Shown: positions 13,879 through 21,257 of the stretch, piece by piece
How positions within the stretch are numbered: the first letter of the stretch is position 1
How the letters are laid out: each line of letters begins with the position of its first letter
NCBI GenBank assembly: GCA_900546825.1
Contig: UREE01000006.1
Location: forward strand, 1-49,263
DNA length: 49,263 nucleotides
DNA from: an uncultured Collinsella sp.
GTDB lineage: Bacteria > Actinomycetota > Coriobacteriia > Coriobacteriales > Coriobacteriaceae
Direction: 5' to 3'
Translations under genes and position numbers: made by a program
The notes under the pieces: model-generated
Database searches by the model: none
Seen by the model: only the letters and a program-made list of their open reading frames with translations
What the model was told of the DNA's origin: nothing

Positions 13879-16371
13879 ATGACCGCAACCGCCAGTCGAA
13901 CCACCAACCGCAGACCCGAGCTTTTGGCGCCCGCCGGAGGGCCTGAGCCCTTTGCCGCCGCACTCGCCGCCGGGGCAGACGCCATCTACTGCGGCATGGG
14001 CAGCTTCAACGCCCGCCGCAAGGCCACCAACTTTACCGACGAGGCCTTTGAGCAAGCCTGCCGCGCCGCACATCTAGCCGGGTCGCGCGTCTACGTCACG
14101 GTCAACATCGTCATCAAGCAGTCCGAGATGGGCGATGCGCTGCAACTCATCCATCGCTGCTCCACGCTGGGCGCCGACGCCTTCATCATCCAGGACTGGG
14201 GCCTGTTCTTTGAGGTCAAACGCACGATACCCGGCATCGAGACGCACATCTCAACCCAAGCAAACATCCACGACGACCGCGGAACCCTTTGGTGCCGCGA
14301 GCAAGGCGCCGACCGCGTGACTCTCTCGCGCGAGCTCTCCATCGACGAGATCGCCGCCATCCACGACGCCGCGCCCGATGTGGACCTTGAGGTCTTTAGC
14401 CATGGCGCCATCTGCTTTTGCTACTCGGGTCTGTGCCTGCTGTCGAGCTTTGCCATGGCGGGCCGCTCGGCCAACCGCGGCATGTGCGCTCAGCCCTGTC
14501 GCCTGCCTTACGAGCTGATCGACGAGAACGGCCGCTCGCTCTCCCCTGCCGGTCGCGAGCGCGCGCTGTGCCCGCGCGACACCAACACGTCGCAGCTTGT
14601 TCGCCGTCTGTATGACGCCGGCGCCGCATCGCTCAAGCTCGAGGGCCGCATGAAGGCCCCCGATTACGTGTATTCCATCGTTGATGTGTATCGTCATCAG
14701 ATTGATGACATGCTTGCCGATGTTTCGACCTCTAAGGATGAGGATGCCGCCCGCCAGCGCCAGCTCAAACGCTGCTTTAATCGCGACTTTACGCACGCCT
14801 ACCAGGATGGCACCTCGGGCGACGAGATGATGAGCTACGAGCGCTCCAACAACCGCGGCCAGATTGTGGGCACGGTGCTGGGCAGCCGTCTGGCCAACCG
14901 CGATGTACGCGGACTCAAGCCCGACGACCGCCGTCGCCGCGCCGCCATCGCCCGCATTGAGCTGTTTGAGCCCGTGGGCAAGGGCGACCTGCTGGAGCTT
15001 CGCCACGATAACGAGTTTGACCAGTTCCTGACCACCATCGCCGCCGATGATGCCGCTGCCGGCGACATCATCGAGTGCCGCGTGCCCCGCAGCATGCCCG
15101 AGGGCTGCCGCGTCCGCGTGATTCGCAGCCAGCGCGCTATCGACGCCGCCGGTGCTGCGCTCAAGCGCGACGTGCTGCGCCGCCGCGCCGTAGACGTGTC
15201 CGTTGTGGCGCGTCTGGGCGAGCCGTTTACTGTCACACTCACCTGCCGTGACGACCCTTCGCTTACGGCATCGGCCACGGGCTTTACCGTCGAGGCTGCC
15301 AAGACCCGCGCCGTCGAGGCATCCGATCTGGTTGAGCACGTCGGGCGCATGGGCTCCTCGCCCTTTGAGGCTGCGAGCTTTGACGTTTCGCTCGACGCCG
15401 GTTGCGGCATGGGCTTCTCCGCCGTGCACAAGGTGCGCGCCGCCGCCTGCAAGGCACTGGAAGAGGCCATTCTGGCGCCGTACGAAGAGCGCGCGAGAAC
15501 GCTCGAGTTGCCGGTGCTCGACAAATGCACGCGCCCCGCGCCCGAGCATTACCGCGATGAGCCGCAGATCTGCGCCACCGTCACCACGCTCGAAGCCGCC
15601 GAGGCAGCTCGCGCCGAGGGCGCAACGCGCATCTACATGACCACCGACGCGCTCGATGCGGCCGAGCTCTCCCCCGCCGATGCGTTTGAGCAGGGCATCG
15701 TGCCCGTGCTCGACGAGGTCTGCCGCGCCGTTGACCACGTCCGCGTTGACCCGTGGGTTGTTGCCGGTGCCACGGTCGCCGTCGGCAATATCTCTGAGCT
15801 TGCCCTGGCCGCCCAGGTTGGCGCCACGGCGGAGGTCCGCTCTTGTCTGCCCGTGCACAACACACCTTGCATGGAGGCTCTTGCCGAGCGCGGAGCCGGT
15901 GCGTTTTGGCTCTCGCCCGAGATCACGCTTGACGAGATCGTCTCGCTTGGCACCGCTGCACCCGCAGCCCTGGGCATCACCGTGTTCGGCCGTCCGCGCG
16001 TTATGACGAGCGAGCACTGCATCCTGCAGGTGGCCAACGGCTGCATCCACGATTGCGCCAACTGCCGCCTGCGCGCCCGCAAGCTGTCGCTCAAGAATAT
16101 CGATGGCAAGGTCATGCCCGTGCGCACCGACATCCATGGCCGCTCTCGCTTGTACGACGCCTACCCCATCGACCTTACGCCGCAGGTGCCACAGCTGCTT
16201 GACGCCGGCGTCCGTCGCCTTATGGTGGACGGTACGCTGCTCGAGACGGATGAGGTGGGCCGCGCCGTCGCACGCGTCCGTCGCGCCGTCGAGGCCGCGC
16301 AGGCCGGCCGCAAGCCCGCCGCCCGCCTACGCGGGGCGACCTCGGGCTGCATGTTTGTGGGAATCAGCTAA
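13879..16371 (+). CDS. U32 family protein with DUF3656 (RlhA-like)
   Basis: An 830-residue protein starting at ATG 13879 behind GAAAGGCAGG. The N-terminal U32 domain begins ELLAPAGGPEPF. Its signature is FSHGAICFCYSGLCLLSS near residue 174, followed by GMCAQPCRLPY near 201. Those cysteines correspond to the cluster that in RNA-hydroxylating U32 proteins binds Fe-S. The middle and C-terminal regions match the DUF3656 extension of RlhA. An additional Cys group lies near residues 712-730 (HCILQVANGCIHDCANC). RlhA of E. coli makes 5-hydroxycytidine in 23S rRNA and is about 650 residues, so this version is longer. Many databases call the family 'peptidase U32', but an RNA-modifying role is the better guess. 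The next gene, 15 bp downstream, is a pseudouridine synthase. Confidence 0.85.
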   Translation: MTATASRTTNRRPELLAPAGGPEPFAAALAAGADAIYCGMGSFNARRKATNFTDEAFEQACRAAHLAGSRVYVTVNIVIKQSEMGDALQLIHRCSTLGADAFIIQDWGLFFEVKRTIPGIETHISTQANIHDDRGTLWCREQGADRVTLSRELSIDEIAAIHDAAPDVDLEVFSHGAICFCYSGLCLLSSFAMAGRSANRGMCAQPCRLPYELIDENGRSLSPAGRERALCPRDTNTSQLVRRLYDAGAASLKLEGRMKAPDYVYSIVDVYRHQIDDMLADVSTSKDEDAARQRQLKRCFNRDFTHAYQDGTSGDEMMSYERSNNRGQIVGTVLGSRLANRDVRGLKPDDRRRRAAIARIELFEPVGKGDLLELRHDNEFDQFLTTIAADDAAAGDIIECRVPRSMPEGCRVRVIRSQRAIDAAGAALKRDVLRRRAVDVSVVARLGEPFTVTLTCRDDPSLTASATGFTVEAAKTRAVEASDLVEHVGRMGSSPFEAASFDVSLDAGCGMGFSAVHKVRAAACKALEEAILAPYEERARTLELPVLDKCTRPAPEHYRDEPQICATVTTLEAAEAARAEGATRIYMTTDALDAAELSPADAFEQGIVPVLDEVCRAVDHVRVDPWVVAGATVAVGNISELALAAQVGATAEVRSCLPVHNTPCMEALAERGAGAFWLSPEITLDEIVSLGTAAPAALGITVFGRPRVMTSEHCILQVANGCIHDCANCRLRARKLSLKNIDGKVMPVRTDIHGRSRLYDAYPIDLTPQVPQLLDAGVRRLMVDGTLLETDEVGRAVARVRRAVEAAQAGRKPAARLRGATSGCMFVGIS

Positions 16372-16386
16372 CCGAAAGGCTTACAC

Positions 16387-17046
16387 GTGAACGAAGAACC
16401 TCAAGTCCTCTACTGCGACGCCTGGCTCATGGCCATCGACAAGCCCGCCGGCATGATCGTCCACGGTGACGGCACCGGCGAGCGCACGCTTACCGACTAC
16501 GCCAGCGATCTGCTGCTGGCGATGGGCGACGGCTTTGCCGCGACCGATATGCAGCCGCTCAACCGCCTTGACCGCGACACCACCGGCGTGGTGTTATTTT
16601 CGCTCGACAAGCAGACGCAGCCCGCCTTTGACCAGATGGTCATCGACCACGCTTTCGAAAAGCACTACCTGGCACTCGCCGAGGGCAAGATCGACTGGAA
16701 CGAAAAGCTCATCGACAAGCCCATCGCCCGCGACCGCCACGACAGCCGCAAGATGCGCGTCGGTGCCAGTGGCAAGCCGTCGCAGACGCGCGTGAAGGTG
16801 CTCAAGCGCCTTAAGAGCCGTCGAGGCCTGCCCGCGCGTTCGTATATCGATGTCGAGCTGCTCACCGGCCGCAAGCACCAAATCCGCGTGCATCTGGCGA
16901 GCGAGCGTCATCCCCTGGTTGGCGACGACCTGTACGGCACGCCGCGTCCTTGCGGCCTCATGCTCCACGCCCACAGTGTGTCCTTTACGCATCCCGTAAC
17001 CGGCGAGCACATCCACATCGAAGCCCCCTGCCCCTGGGAACCCTAA
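16387..17046 (+). CDS. RluA-family pseudouridine synthase
   Basis: A 219-residue protein starting at GTG 16387 behind GAAAGG. It has the RluA core: AIDKPAGMIVHGDG, then LNRLDRDTTGVVLF with catalytic D62, then KHYLALAEGK, and a C-terminal LLTGRKHQIRVHL. There is no N-terminal S4 domain, so it is the short form. It isomerises uridine to pseudouridine in rRNA or tRNA; the target site cannot be told from sequence. It is co-transcribed with the U32 protein and followed by a terminator. Confidence 0.9.
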   Translation: MNEEPQVLYCDAWLMAIDKPAGMIVHGDGTGERTLTDYASDLLLAMGDGFAATDMQPLNRLDRDTTGVVLFSLDKQTQPAFDQMVIDHAFEKHYLALAEGKIDWNEKLIDKPIARDRHDSRKMRVGASGKPSQTRVKVLKRLKSRRGLPARSYIDVELLTGRKHQIRVHLASERHPLVGDDLYGTPRPCGLMLHAHSVSFTHPVTGEHIHIEAPCPWEP

Positions 17047-17085
17047 AACCTGCCAAATAGGGACAGGTTTATTTTGGCAGGTTTT
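17045..17085 (+). terminator. terminator of the U32-pseudouridine synthase operon
   Basis: AAAACCTGCCAAA (17045-17057) pairs perfectly with TTTGGCAGGTTTT (17073-17085). The stem overlaps the stop codon region and ends in a T-run. Confidence 0.8.
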
Positions 17086-17136
17086 ATCTGGGCAAACGTC
17101 AAAACCACCACGATGGCTCAGCCGTGGCGCCAAAAC

Positions 17137-17354
17137 GTCTCGATCTGTAACAGTTAGAACCCATTTTCCGGTCTATCTGTTACAGATCGAGACATTCGAA
17201 TCCCCCGCAAGAGAAAATCTCAATCTGTAACAATAACTCGGCAAAATCGGTCCCAGCTGTTACAGATCGAGACAAAGGGACGGCGCGGTTCGGAAGTATC
17301 TCAATCTGTAACATCTAGCCCACTTTTAACGGTCCAGTTGTTACAGACTTAGAC
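17137..17354. repeat. three palindromic units with 80-bp period
   Basis: Unit 1 (17137-17193) has perfect 17-bp arms, GTCTCGATCTGTAACAG and its complement, around a 23-base centre. Unit 2 (17218-17273) and unit 3 (17299-17354) keep the arms in the form TCTCAATCTGTAACA / TGTTACAGAYYKAGAC, with few changes. Starts are 80 and 81 bp apart. The centres are related (each contains CGGTC near the right arm), so whole units were duplicated. The array fills the gap between two terminators and contains no gene. It differs in sequence from the 47-bp family at 533 and 2131. Confidence 0.85.
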
Positions 17355-17369
17355 AAACCGGTAGACAAC

Positions 17370-17406
17370 AAAAGCGGCAACGCCCGTAATGGACGTTGCC
17401 GCTTTT
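17370..17406. terminator. bidirectional terminator after the deoR-type gene
   Basis: AAAAGCGGCAACG (17370-17382) pairs with CGTTGCCGCTTTT (17394-17406). It is 40 bp past the stop of the minus-strand DeoR gene. Confidence 0.8.
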
Positions 17407-17445
17407 CTATTGAGAAAACTGAATGGTTTTGACCTTGCCCCACTG

Positions 17446-18192
17446 CTAGACCGTGATGACGTTGTCCATTGCCCGGTACTTGGCGGGCACCTCGCCTGCG
17501 GTAATAATCGTTGCATCGCGGAAGTCCGCGAACTTGACGGGCGCCACCATGCCAAATTTACTGGCGTCCGAGATTACGAAGCGTTTGGCGGTATGACGCA
17601 TCGAGATACGCTTGACCTGCGCTTCCTCGATATCCGGCGTGGTGAGACCTTGCTCGGCGGCGATGCCATTGGAACCCCAAAAGCCGCAGTTGAAGTTATA
17701 GCGGTCCAGGGTTGCCAAGGCATCGGGACCGACGAGCGCCTCGGTCTCGGGCTTGAGCTCACCACCCAGCACAACGGCGCGCATACCGCGCAGGGCGAGA
17801 TGCTGGGCATGGAGCACAGAATCGGTCACATAGGTGACGCCGTCGAGATGCGGAAGATGCTCGATGAGCTTGAGGGTCGTGGAGCCCGAATCGATATACA
17901 CAAAGCTATCGAGCTCCACCAGGGCCGCGGCACGGGCGCAGATGCGCTCCTTGTCATCGTTATGGAGATCACTGCGCTCGCTGATCGTCAGGTCACGCGT
18001 CACGTGCGCGCGCTCAAGACTCGTCGCGCCTCCGTGCACCTTGGCGATACGGTGCGCGCGGTCGAGCGTTTGCAAGTCACGGCGAATGGTGGACGGTGTC
18101 ACGCCCAGGGCCTCGGCAAGCTCCGGCACGGTAACCGAGCCGGTCCGCTGCACCATCGACACGATCGCGTTGAGCCTATCTTCCGCAAGCAT
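17446..18192 (-). CDS. DeoR/GlpR family transcriptional regulator
   Basis: A 248-residue protein of family-typical length. The N-terminal winged helix-turn-helix reads GSVTVPELAEALGVTPSTIRRDL followed by KVHGGA at about residue 52. The C-terminal DeoR sensor domain has YIDSGSTTLKLIEHL, VVLGGELKPET and GVTYVTDS, which bind a phosphorylated sugar in the family. It lies 3 bp after the Gfo/Idh/MocA gene and was presumably co-transcribed with it. It probably represses this two-gene operon in response to a sugar phosphate. The effector is unknown. Confidence 0.9.
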   Translation of the reverse strand: MLAEDRLNAIVSMVQRTGSVTVPELAEALGVTPSTIRRDLQTLDRAHRIAKVHGGATSLERAHVTRDLTISERSDLHNDDKERICARAAALVELDSFVYIDSGSTTLKLIEHLPHLDGVTYVTDSVLHAQHLALRGMRAVVLGGELKPETEALVGPDALATLDRYNFNCGFWGSNGIAAEQGLTTPDIEEAQVKRISMRHTAKRFVISDASKFGMVAPVKFADFRDATIITAGEVPAKYRAMDNVITV

Positions 18193-18195
18193 CGC

Positions 18196-19275
18196 TTACT
18201 CCTCCTCGGGGTACACGACTCCCCAATCGGCGCGGAGCTTGGTCATGAGCTCCATCACATCAGAAGCATAATCCAGAAGCTCACGCTTGGAATCGTCGCC
18301 GGCGACGGCCTTCTCCAGGTCAGCCATCTCGTAGCACAGGGCATAGGCCTCGGTGCCCGCGGCGACCTCCTCGCGATGACCGTCCGCGGTCCACACGATC
18401 GTCGCGTGATCGGCGCGCGGATACTCGTTGACCTCGACATAGCAATTGTCAAAGCTGATAACCGAGCGCTTTGGCTGCTTGGAGTGGAGCGTAAGGCTCA
18501 CGACGCCCAGCTGCTGCTCGGCATTACGGCAGACAATGCCACCCGCGACGTCAACACCAGTCTCGCAGGTATTGCCCAGAGACACGACCTCGACGGGTTG
18601 GCTGGCCATAAACAGGCGCATGACGGAGAGCGCATACACGCCGATATCGAGCATGGCGCCGCCGGCAAGACTGCGGTTGTAGAAGCGGTTAGTCAGGTCG
18701 CCGTACTCCTTATAGCTGCCAAAGTTGAGCTGAACGAGGTTCATGCGGCCAAAGTCGCCCGCATCCATGCGACGGCGCAGCTCCTGATACAGCGGCATGT
18801 GAAGCACCGTGGTGGCATCCATAAGGACCACGTTGTGATCATCGGCGATGGCGCGGGCCTCGTCGAGCTCGGCAGAGTTGAGGGTAATGGCCTTCTCGCA
18901 GAGCACGTGCTTGCCGGCGGCCAGCGCGGCACGCAGATAGGTAATATGCGTGTTGTGCGGCGTGGTGATATAGACGGCATCGATGTCCGGATCGGCGTAG
19001 AGGTCCTCAACCGTCTCATACACCTTCTCGACACCATACTGCTCGGCAAAAGCCTGAGCCTTGGACAGCGTACGGTTGGCGACACCCGCGAGCTTGCGAC
19101 CGGCCAGAGCGAGGGACTGGGCCATTTGGTTGGCGATAACGCCGCAACCGATTACAGCCCAGCGAAGCTCGGGTGCCGTAAAGATGTCGTTAGGGAACGG
19201 CATGTCCTGAACCGAAGCGAATGCTGCTTTGGCGGCTGCCGCGGCGTCGAGTGGAGCCTGCTTGGAATCTGCCAT
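18196..19275 (-). CDS. Gfo/Idh/MocA family oxidoreductase
   Basis: A 359-residue protein. ATG 19275 is chosen because AGGAGGCACAT precedes it; two upstream in-frame starts lack a site. The Rossmann fold reads RWAVIGCGVIANQMA near residue 39. The family EKP motif appears as CEKAITLNS, with Ala replacing Pro. The C-terminal beta-sheet domain contains GGAMLDIGVYAL. These enzymes oxidise or reduce sugars, inositols or related alcohols with NAD(P). The substrate is not evident. The N-terminus carries an extra Ala-rich 35 residues before the fold. It is paired with the DeoR regulator, so an inducible sugar-related pathway is likely. Confidence 0.88.
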   Translation of the reverse strand: MADSKQAPLDAAAAAKAAFASVQDMPFPNDIFTAPELRWAVIGCGVIANQMAQSLALAGRKLAGVANRTLSKAQAFAEQYGVEKVYETVEDLYADPDIDAVYITTPHNTHITYLRAALAAGKHVLCEKAITLNSAELDEARAIADDHNVVLMDATTVLHMPLYQELRRRMDAGDFGRMNLVQLNFGSYKEYGDLTNRFYNRSLAGGAMLDIGVYALSVMRLFMASQPVEVVSLGNTCETGVDVAGGIVCRNAEQQLGVVSLTLHSKQPKRSVISFDNCYVEVNEYPRADHATIVWTADGHREEVAAGTEAYALCYEMADLEKAVAGDDSKRELLDYASDVMELMTKLRADWGVVYPEEE

Positions 19276-19320
19276 ATGTGCCTCCTGGGTCATGGAGCGT
19301 CTAACATTTCTGCCGTCTCT

Positions 19321-19460
19321 ATATTCGCACAAATTAGCGCGTATGTGCGTACTTTTGCGTATATAACCGCTAAATGGTCAAAATACAGCCGCAGACGGCG
19401 CTTATACACGCATAGCCACGCAATCCTACGCACACAAATACGCACAAATGCGCACTAATC
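19321..19460. promoter_or_regulatory. CGCACAAA/TTTGCGTA repeat region upstream of the oxidoreductase operon
   Basis: The region carries repeated short motifs: CGCACAAAT at 19326 and 19441, TGCGTACTTTTGCGTAT near 19346, and three TRCGCAC copies at 19427-19454. Repetition upstream of a DeoR-controlled operon suggests operator half-sites. No single -35/-10 pair stands out. Confidence 0.4.
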
Positions 19461-19548
19461 ATTACTCAGAGACGGGGAATTCTGCTTAGAACTCGAAAGA
19501 CAGGATGATCCGCTTCGCCTCGTCGCTCATGGCGCGCTGCAGCTCTAA

Positions 19549-19695
19549 GGACCGTCCCAAACTGCCGACAGAAAAGGAACGTCCCAAACTGCAGACAGAA
19601 AAAGAACGTCCCCAGGCGCCGGCATTTCAAGAGCGCTCATTTAAGTCTGTCCCCAATAAGTGCAATCACTCATGTAAGTCTGTCCCCAATGAGTG
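19549..19695. repeat. two families of 27-bp direct repeats carrying GTCCC
   Basis: The first family starts at 19549, 19576 and 19603 (27-bp period; core CGTCCCAAACTGCNGACAGAAAA, the third copy truncated). The second has copies at 19636-19662 and 19669-19695 (33-bp period). Each begins CTCATKTAAGTCTGTCCCC, and in the second copy the ends ACTCAT/ATGAGT can pair. No coding potential is evident. Confidence 0.65.
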
Positions 19696-19744
19696 GGAGC
19701 AATCAGAGACTCTTTGCGAGGGAGGCCGGACGTGGCCTTCCTCG

Positions 19745-19960
19745 TTTTTATTCATGGACTTTAGTCCGTGCCGCACGGCACGCGCGGCATAGAAAGCCAC
19801 CCGCTCAGCGGGTGGAGGCCAATTTCCGCTACGCGACAAAAACCTTCCCCCTAGCATGAGGATTGTTCAGGTCATCATGCTAGGGGGAAGGTGATTGCTG
19901 TGGCCCAGAAAGCCAACAGCCTCGCGCACACGAAATGGCTGTGCAAGCACCGCATCGCAC
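19745..19960 (+). mobile_element. IS200/IS605-family left-end remnant with truncated tnpA
   Basis: The remnant shows small hairpins typical of IS200/IS605 ends, including GCCACCCGCTCAGCGGGTGG at 19796-19815. A perfect 17-bp stem follows (19843-19859 with 19875-19891). Its right arm contains AGGGGGAAGG, which is the ribosome-binding site of the transposase. The reading frame then starts at GTG 19900 with VAQKANSLAHTKWLCKHRI, the start of IS200 TnpA. After about 20 residues the similarity stops abruptly and degV-like sequence begins. The catalytic HUH motif and Tyr are therefore absent and the element is dead. Confidence 0.75.
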
Positions 19961-20177
19961 CGAGATCAAGCTCATCGCCGCCATCGTCGAGAAGCACCCC
20001 AAGGTGCGCTTTGCCGCGAGCTGCACCTCGGCCCACGCCGACCTCTACGACCGCATGGAGCAGGCCCTGTGCGAGCGCGTGGCCAACGCGGTGGAGGTCG
20101 TCCGCTCCGACATCAGCCCCGCGTTTCTTGTCCACACCGGTCCAAACCTCGTGGGTGTGGCGGTCCAGGGACTCTAG
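19961..20177 (+). pseudogene. degV-like C-terminal fragment
   Basis: The frame ending at TAG 20175-20177 reads EIKLIAAIVEKHPKVRF, then SAHADLYDRMEQAL and DISPAFLVHTGPNLVGVAVQGL in part. This is the ending expected of a DegV-family fatty-acid-binding protein (about 280 residues when whole). Only some 70 residues remain, fused out of context to the IS200 tnpA start. An insertion or deletion event probably removed the front of the gene. Assignment to DegV is moderate, because only the last domain segment is available. Confidence 0.5.
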
Positions 20178-20211
20178 CGGAGGCGGGGCGTCCTGCCCCA
20201 AAAACAAATGC

Positions 20212-20261
20212 AAAAGACGAGCGCTTCTTGCCGCTCAATTGGCAAGAAGCGCTCGTCTTTT
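20212..20261. terminator. strong bidirectional terminator
   Basis: Perfect 21-bp arms start AAAAGACGAGCGCTTCTTGCC at 20212-20232 and pair with 20241-20261 around an 8-base loop. It closes the sugar operon on the minus strand and the degV remnant on the plus strand. Confidence 0.9.
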
Positions 20262-20293
20262 CTTAACGCGTTGTATGGCGGAGAGAGCGCAAG

Positions 20294-21178
20294 TTACGCG
20301 AGCGCCCTTCTTGCCAGCTCGGCCGCGCCGAGGATTCCTTGGTCGCCGCCGCAGCCCGGGGCGCAGATGTAGCTCTCCATGTCCTTAAGCTCGGCGGTCT
20401 GGATGTAGCCACCCAGATATTCGAGGGTCTTCTTGCGGACGATGCCGTAGAGCTGCTCCTGGTGCATCACGCCGCCGCCGAGGACGATGCGGCGAGGCGA
20501 GTACATGAGCACGAGGTTCGCGCACATCTGCCCCAGATAATCCCCCTCGAGCGCCCACAGCTCATCGTTGTCCGCGAGCTCGGCCGCGGGCTTTCCCCAG
20601 CGCGCGGCGATGGCGGGGCCGGAGGCGAGGCCCTCGAGACAGTTCGCGTGGCTCGGGCAGACGCAGCGTCCCTCCTCGGTGGGACGGGTCCTTACCAGCA
20701 TGTGGCCGGCCTCGGGGTGCAGCATGCCGTGAAGGAGCCTGCCCGCGCACATGACGCCCGCGCCCACACCGGTGCCGATGGTCACGTAGACGGCGTCCTC
20801 GAGCCCCTTGCAGCAGCCGAAGACCACTTCGCCGAGGCAGGCAACGTTCACGTCCGTGTCGTAGGCCACCGGAATCCCGAGGGCGTCGGCGAACGCGGCG
20901 CGAAGACCATAGCCTCGCCACGCGAGCTTGGGGGTCTGCAGGATGGAGCCGTAGCGCTCGTCGGCGGGGTCGACGCAGGTCGGGCCGAAGGCGCCGATGC
21001 CCAACGCGTCCACATCGCGGGCGGCGAACCACTCGATCATCTGCGGGACGGTCTCGGCGGGCGCAAGCGTCGGGGTCTCCATACGGTCGAGGACCTCGCC
21101 GTCGCCGGACACCACGGCACAGACCATCTTGGTCCCGCCGGCCTCGAGGGCGCCGAGCCTCATTTGCTTTTCGCTCAT
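20294..21178 (-). CDS. ROK family fructokinase
   Basis: A 294-residue protein starting at ATG 21178 behind AAGGAGGATC. The N-terminal phosphate loop is GALEAGGTKMVCAVV. YVTIGTGVGAGVM is at about residue 130. The ROK zinc and substrate motif is HPEAGHM followed by CVCPSHANC and EGLASGPAI. The overall pattern, including AYDTDVNVACLGE, matches the Bacillus fructokinase (GmuE/YdhR-like) group. It phosphorylates free fructose to fructose-6-phosphate in the cytosol. It is the last gene of the PTS-GH172 operon, where it would use fructose released by the glycosidase. Mannose as alternative substrate cannot be excluded. Confidence 0.88.
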   Translation of the reverse strand: MSEKQMRLGALEAGGTKMVCAVVSGDGEVLDRMETPTLAPAETVPQMIEWFAARDVDALGIGAFGPTCVDPADERYGSILQTPKLAWRGYGLRAAFADALGIPVAYDTDVNVACLGEVVFGCCKGLEDAVYVTIGTGVGAGVMCAGRLLHGMLHPEAGHMLVRTRPTEEGRCVCPSHANCLEGLASGPAIAARWGKPAAELADNDELWALEGDYLGQMCANLVLMYSPRRIVLGGGVMHQEQLYGIVRKKTLEYLGGYIQTAELKDMESYICAPGCGGDQGILGAAELARRALA

Positions 21179-21196
21179 GTGATCCTCCTTGCAAAG

Positions 21197-21230
21197 GGGC
21201 GCCCGCAGCCATGGTCAACCGCGGGCGCCC
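21197..21230. other. intercistronic hairpin between GH172 and fructokinase genes
   Basis: GGGCGCCCGC (21197-21206) pairs with GCGGGCGCCC (21221-21230). It stands just upstream of the kinase ribosome-binding site and may modulate its translation or protect the mRNA. Confidence 0.5.
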
Positions 21231-21257
21231 ATAACGTTGGCATGTTTCGAGGCGACC

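Noticed and set aside
14251..16137. Open frame of 628 codons antisense to the U32 gene
   Set aside because: Shadow of the U32 coding frame; no family features.
17389..19458. Open frame of 689 codons antisense to the DeoR and oxidoreductase genes
   Set aside because: It spans two unrelated genes and starts inside a terminator.
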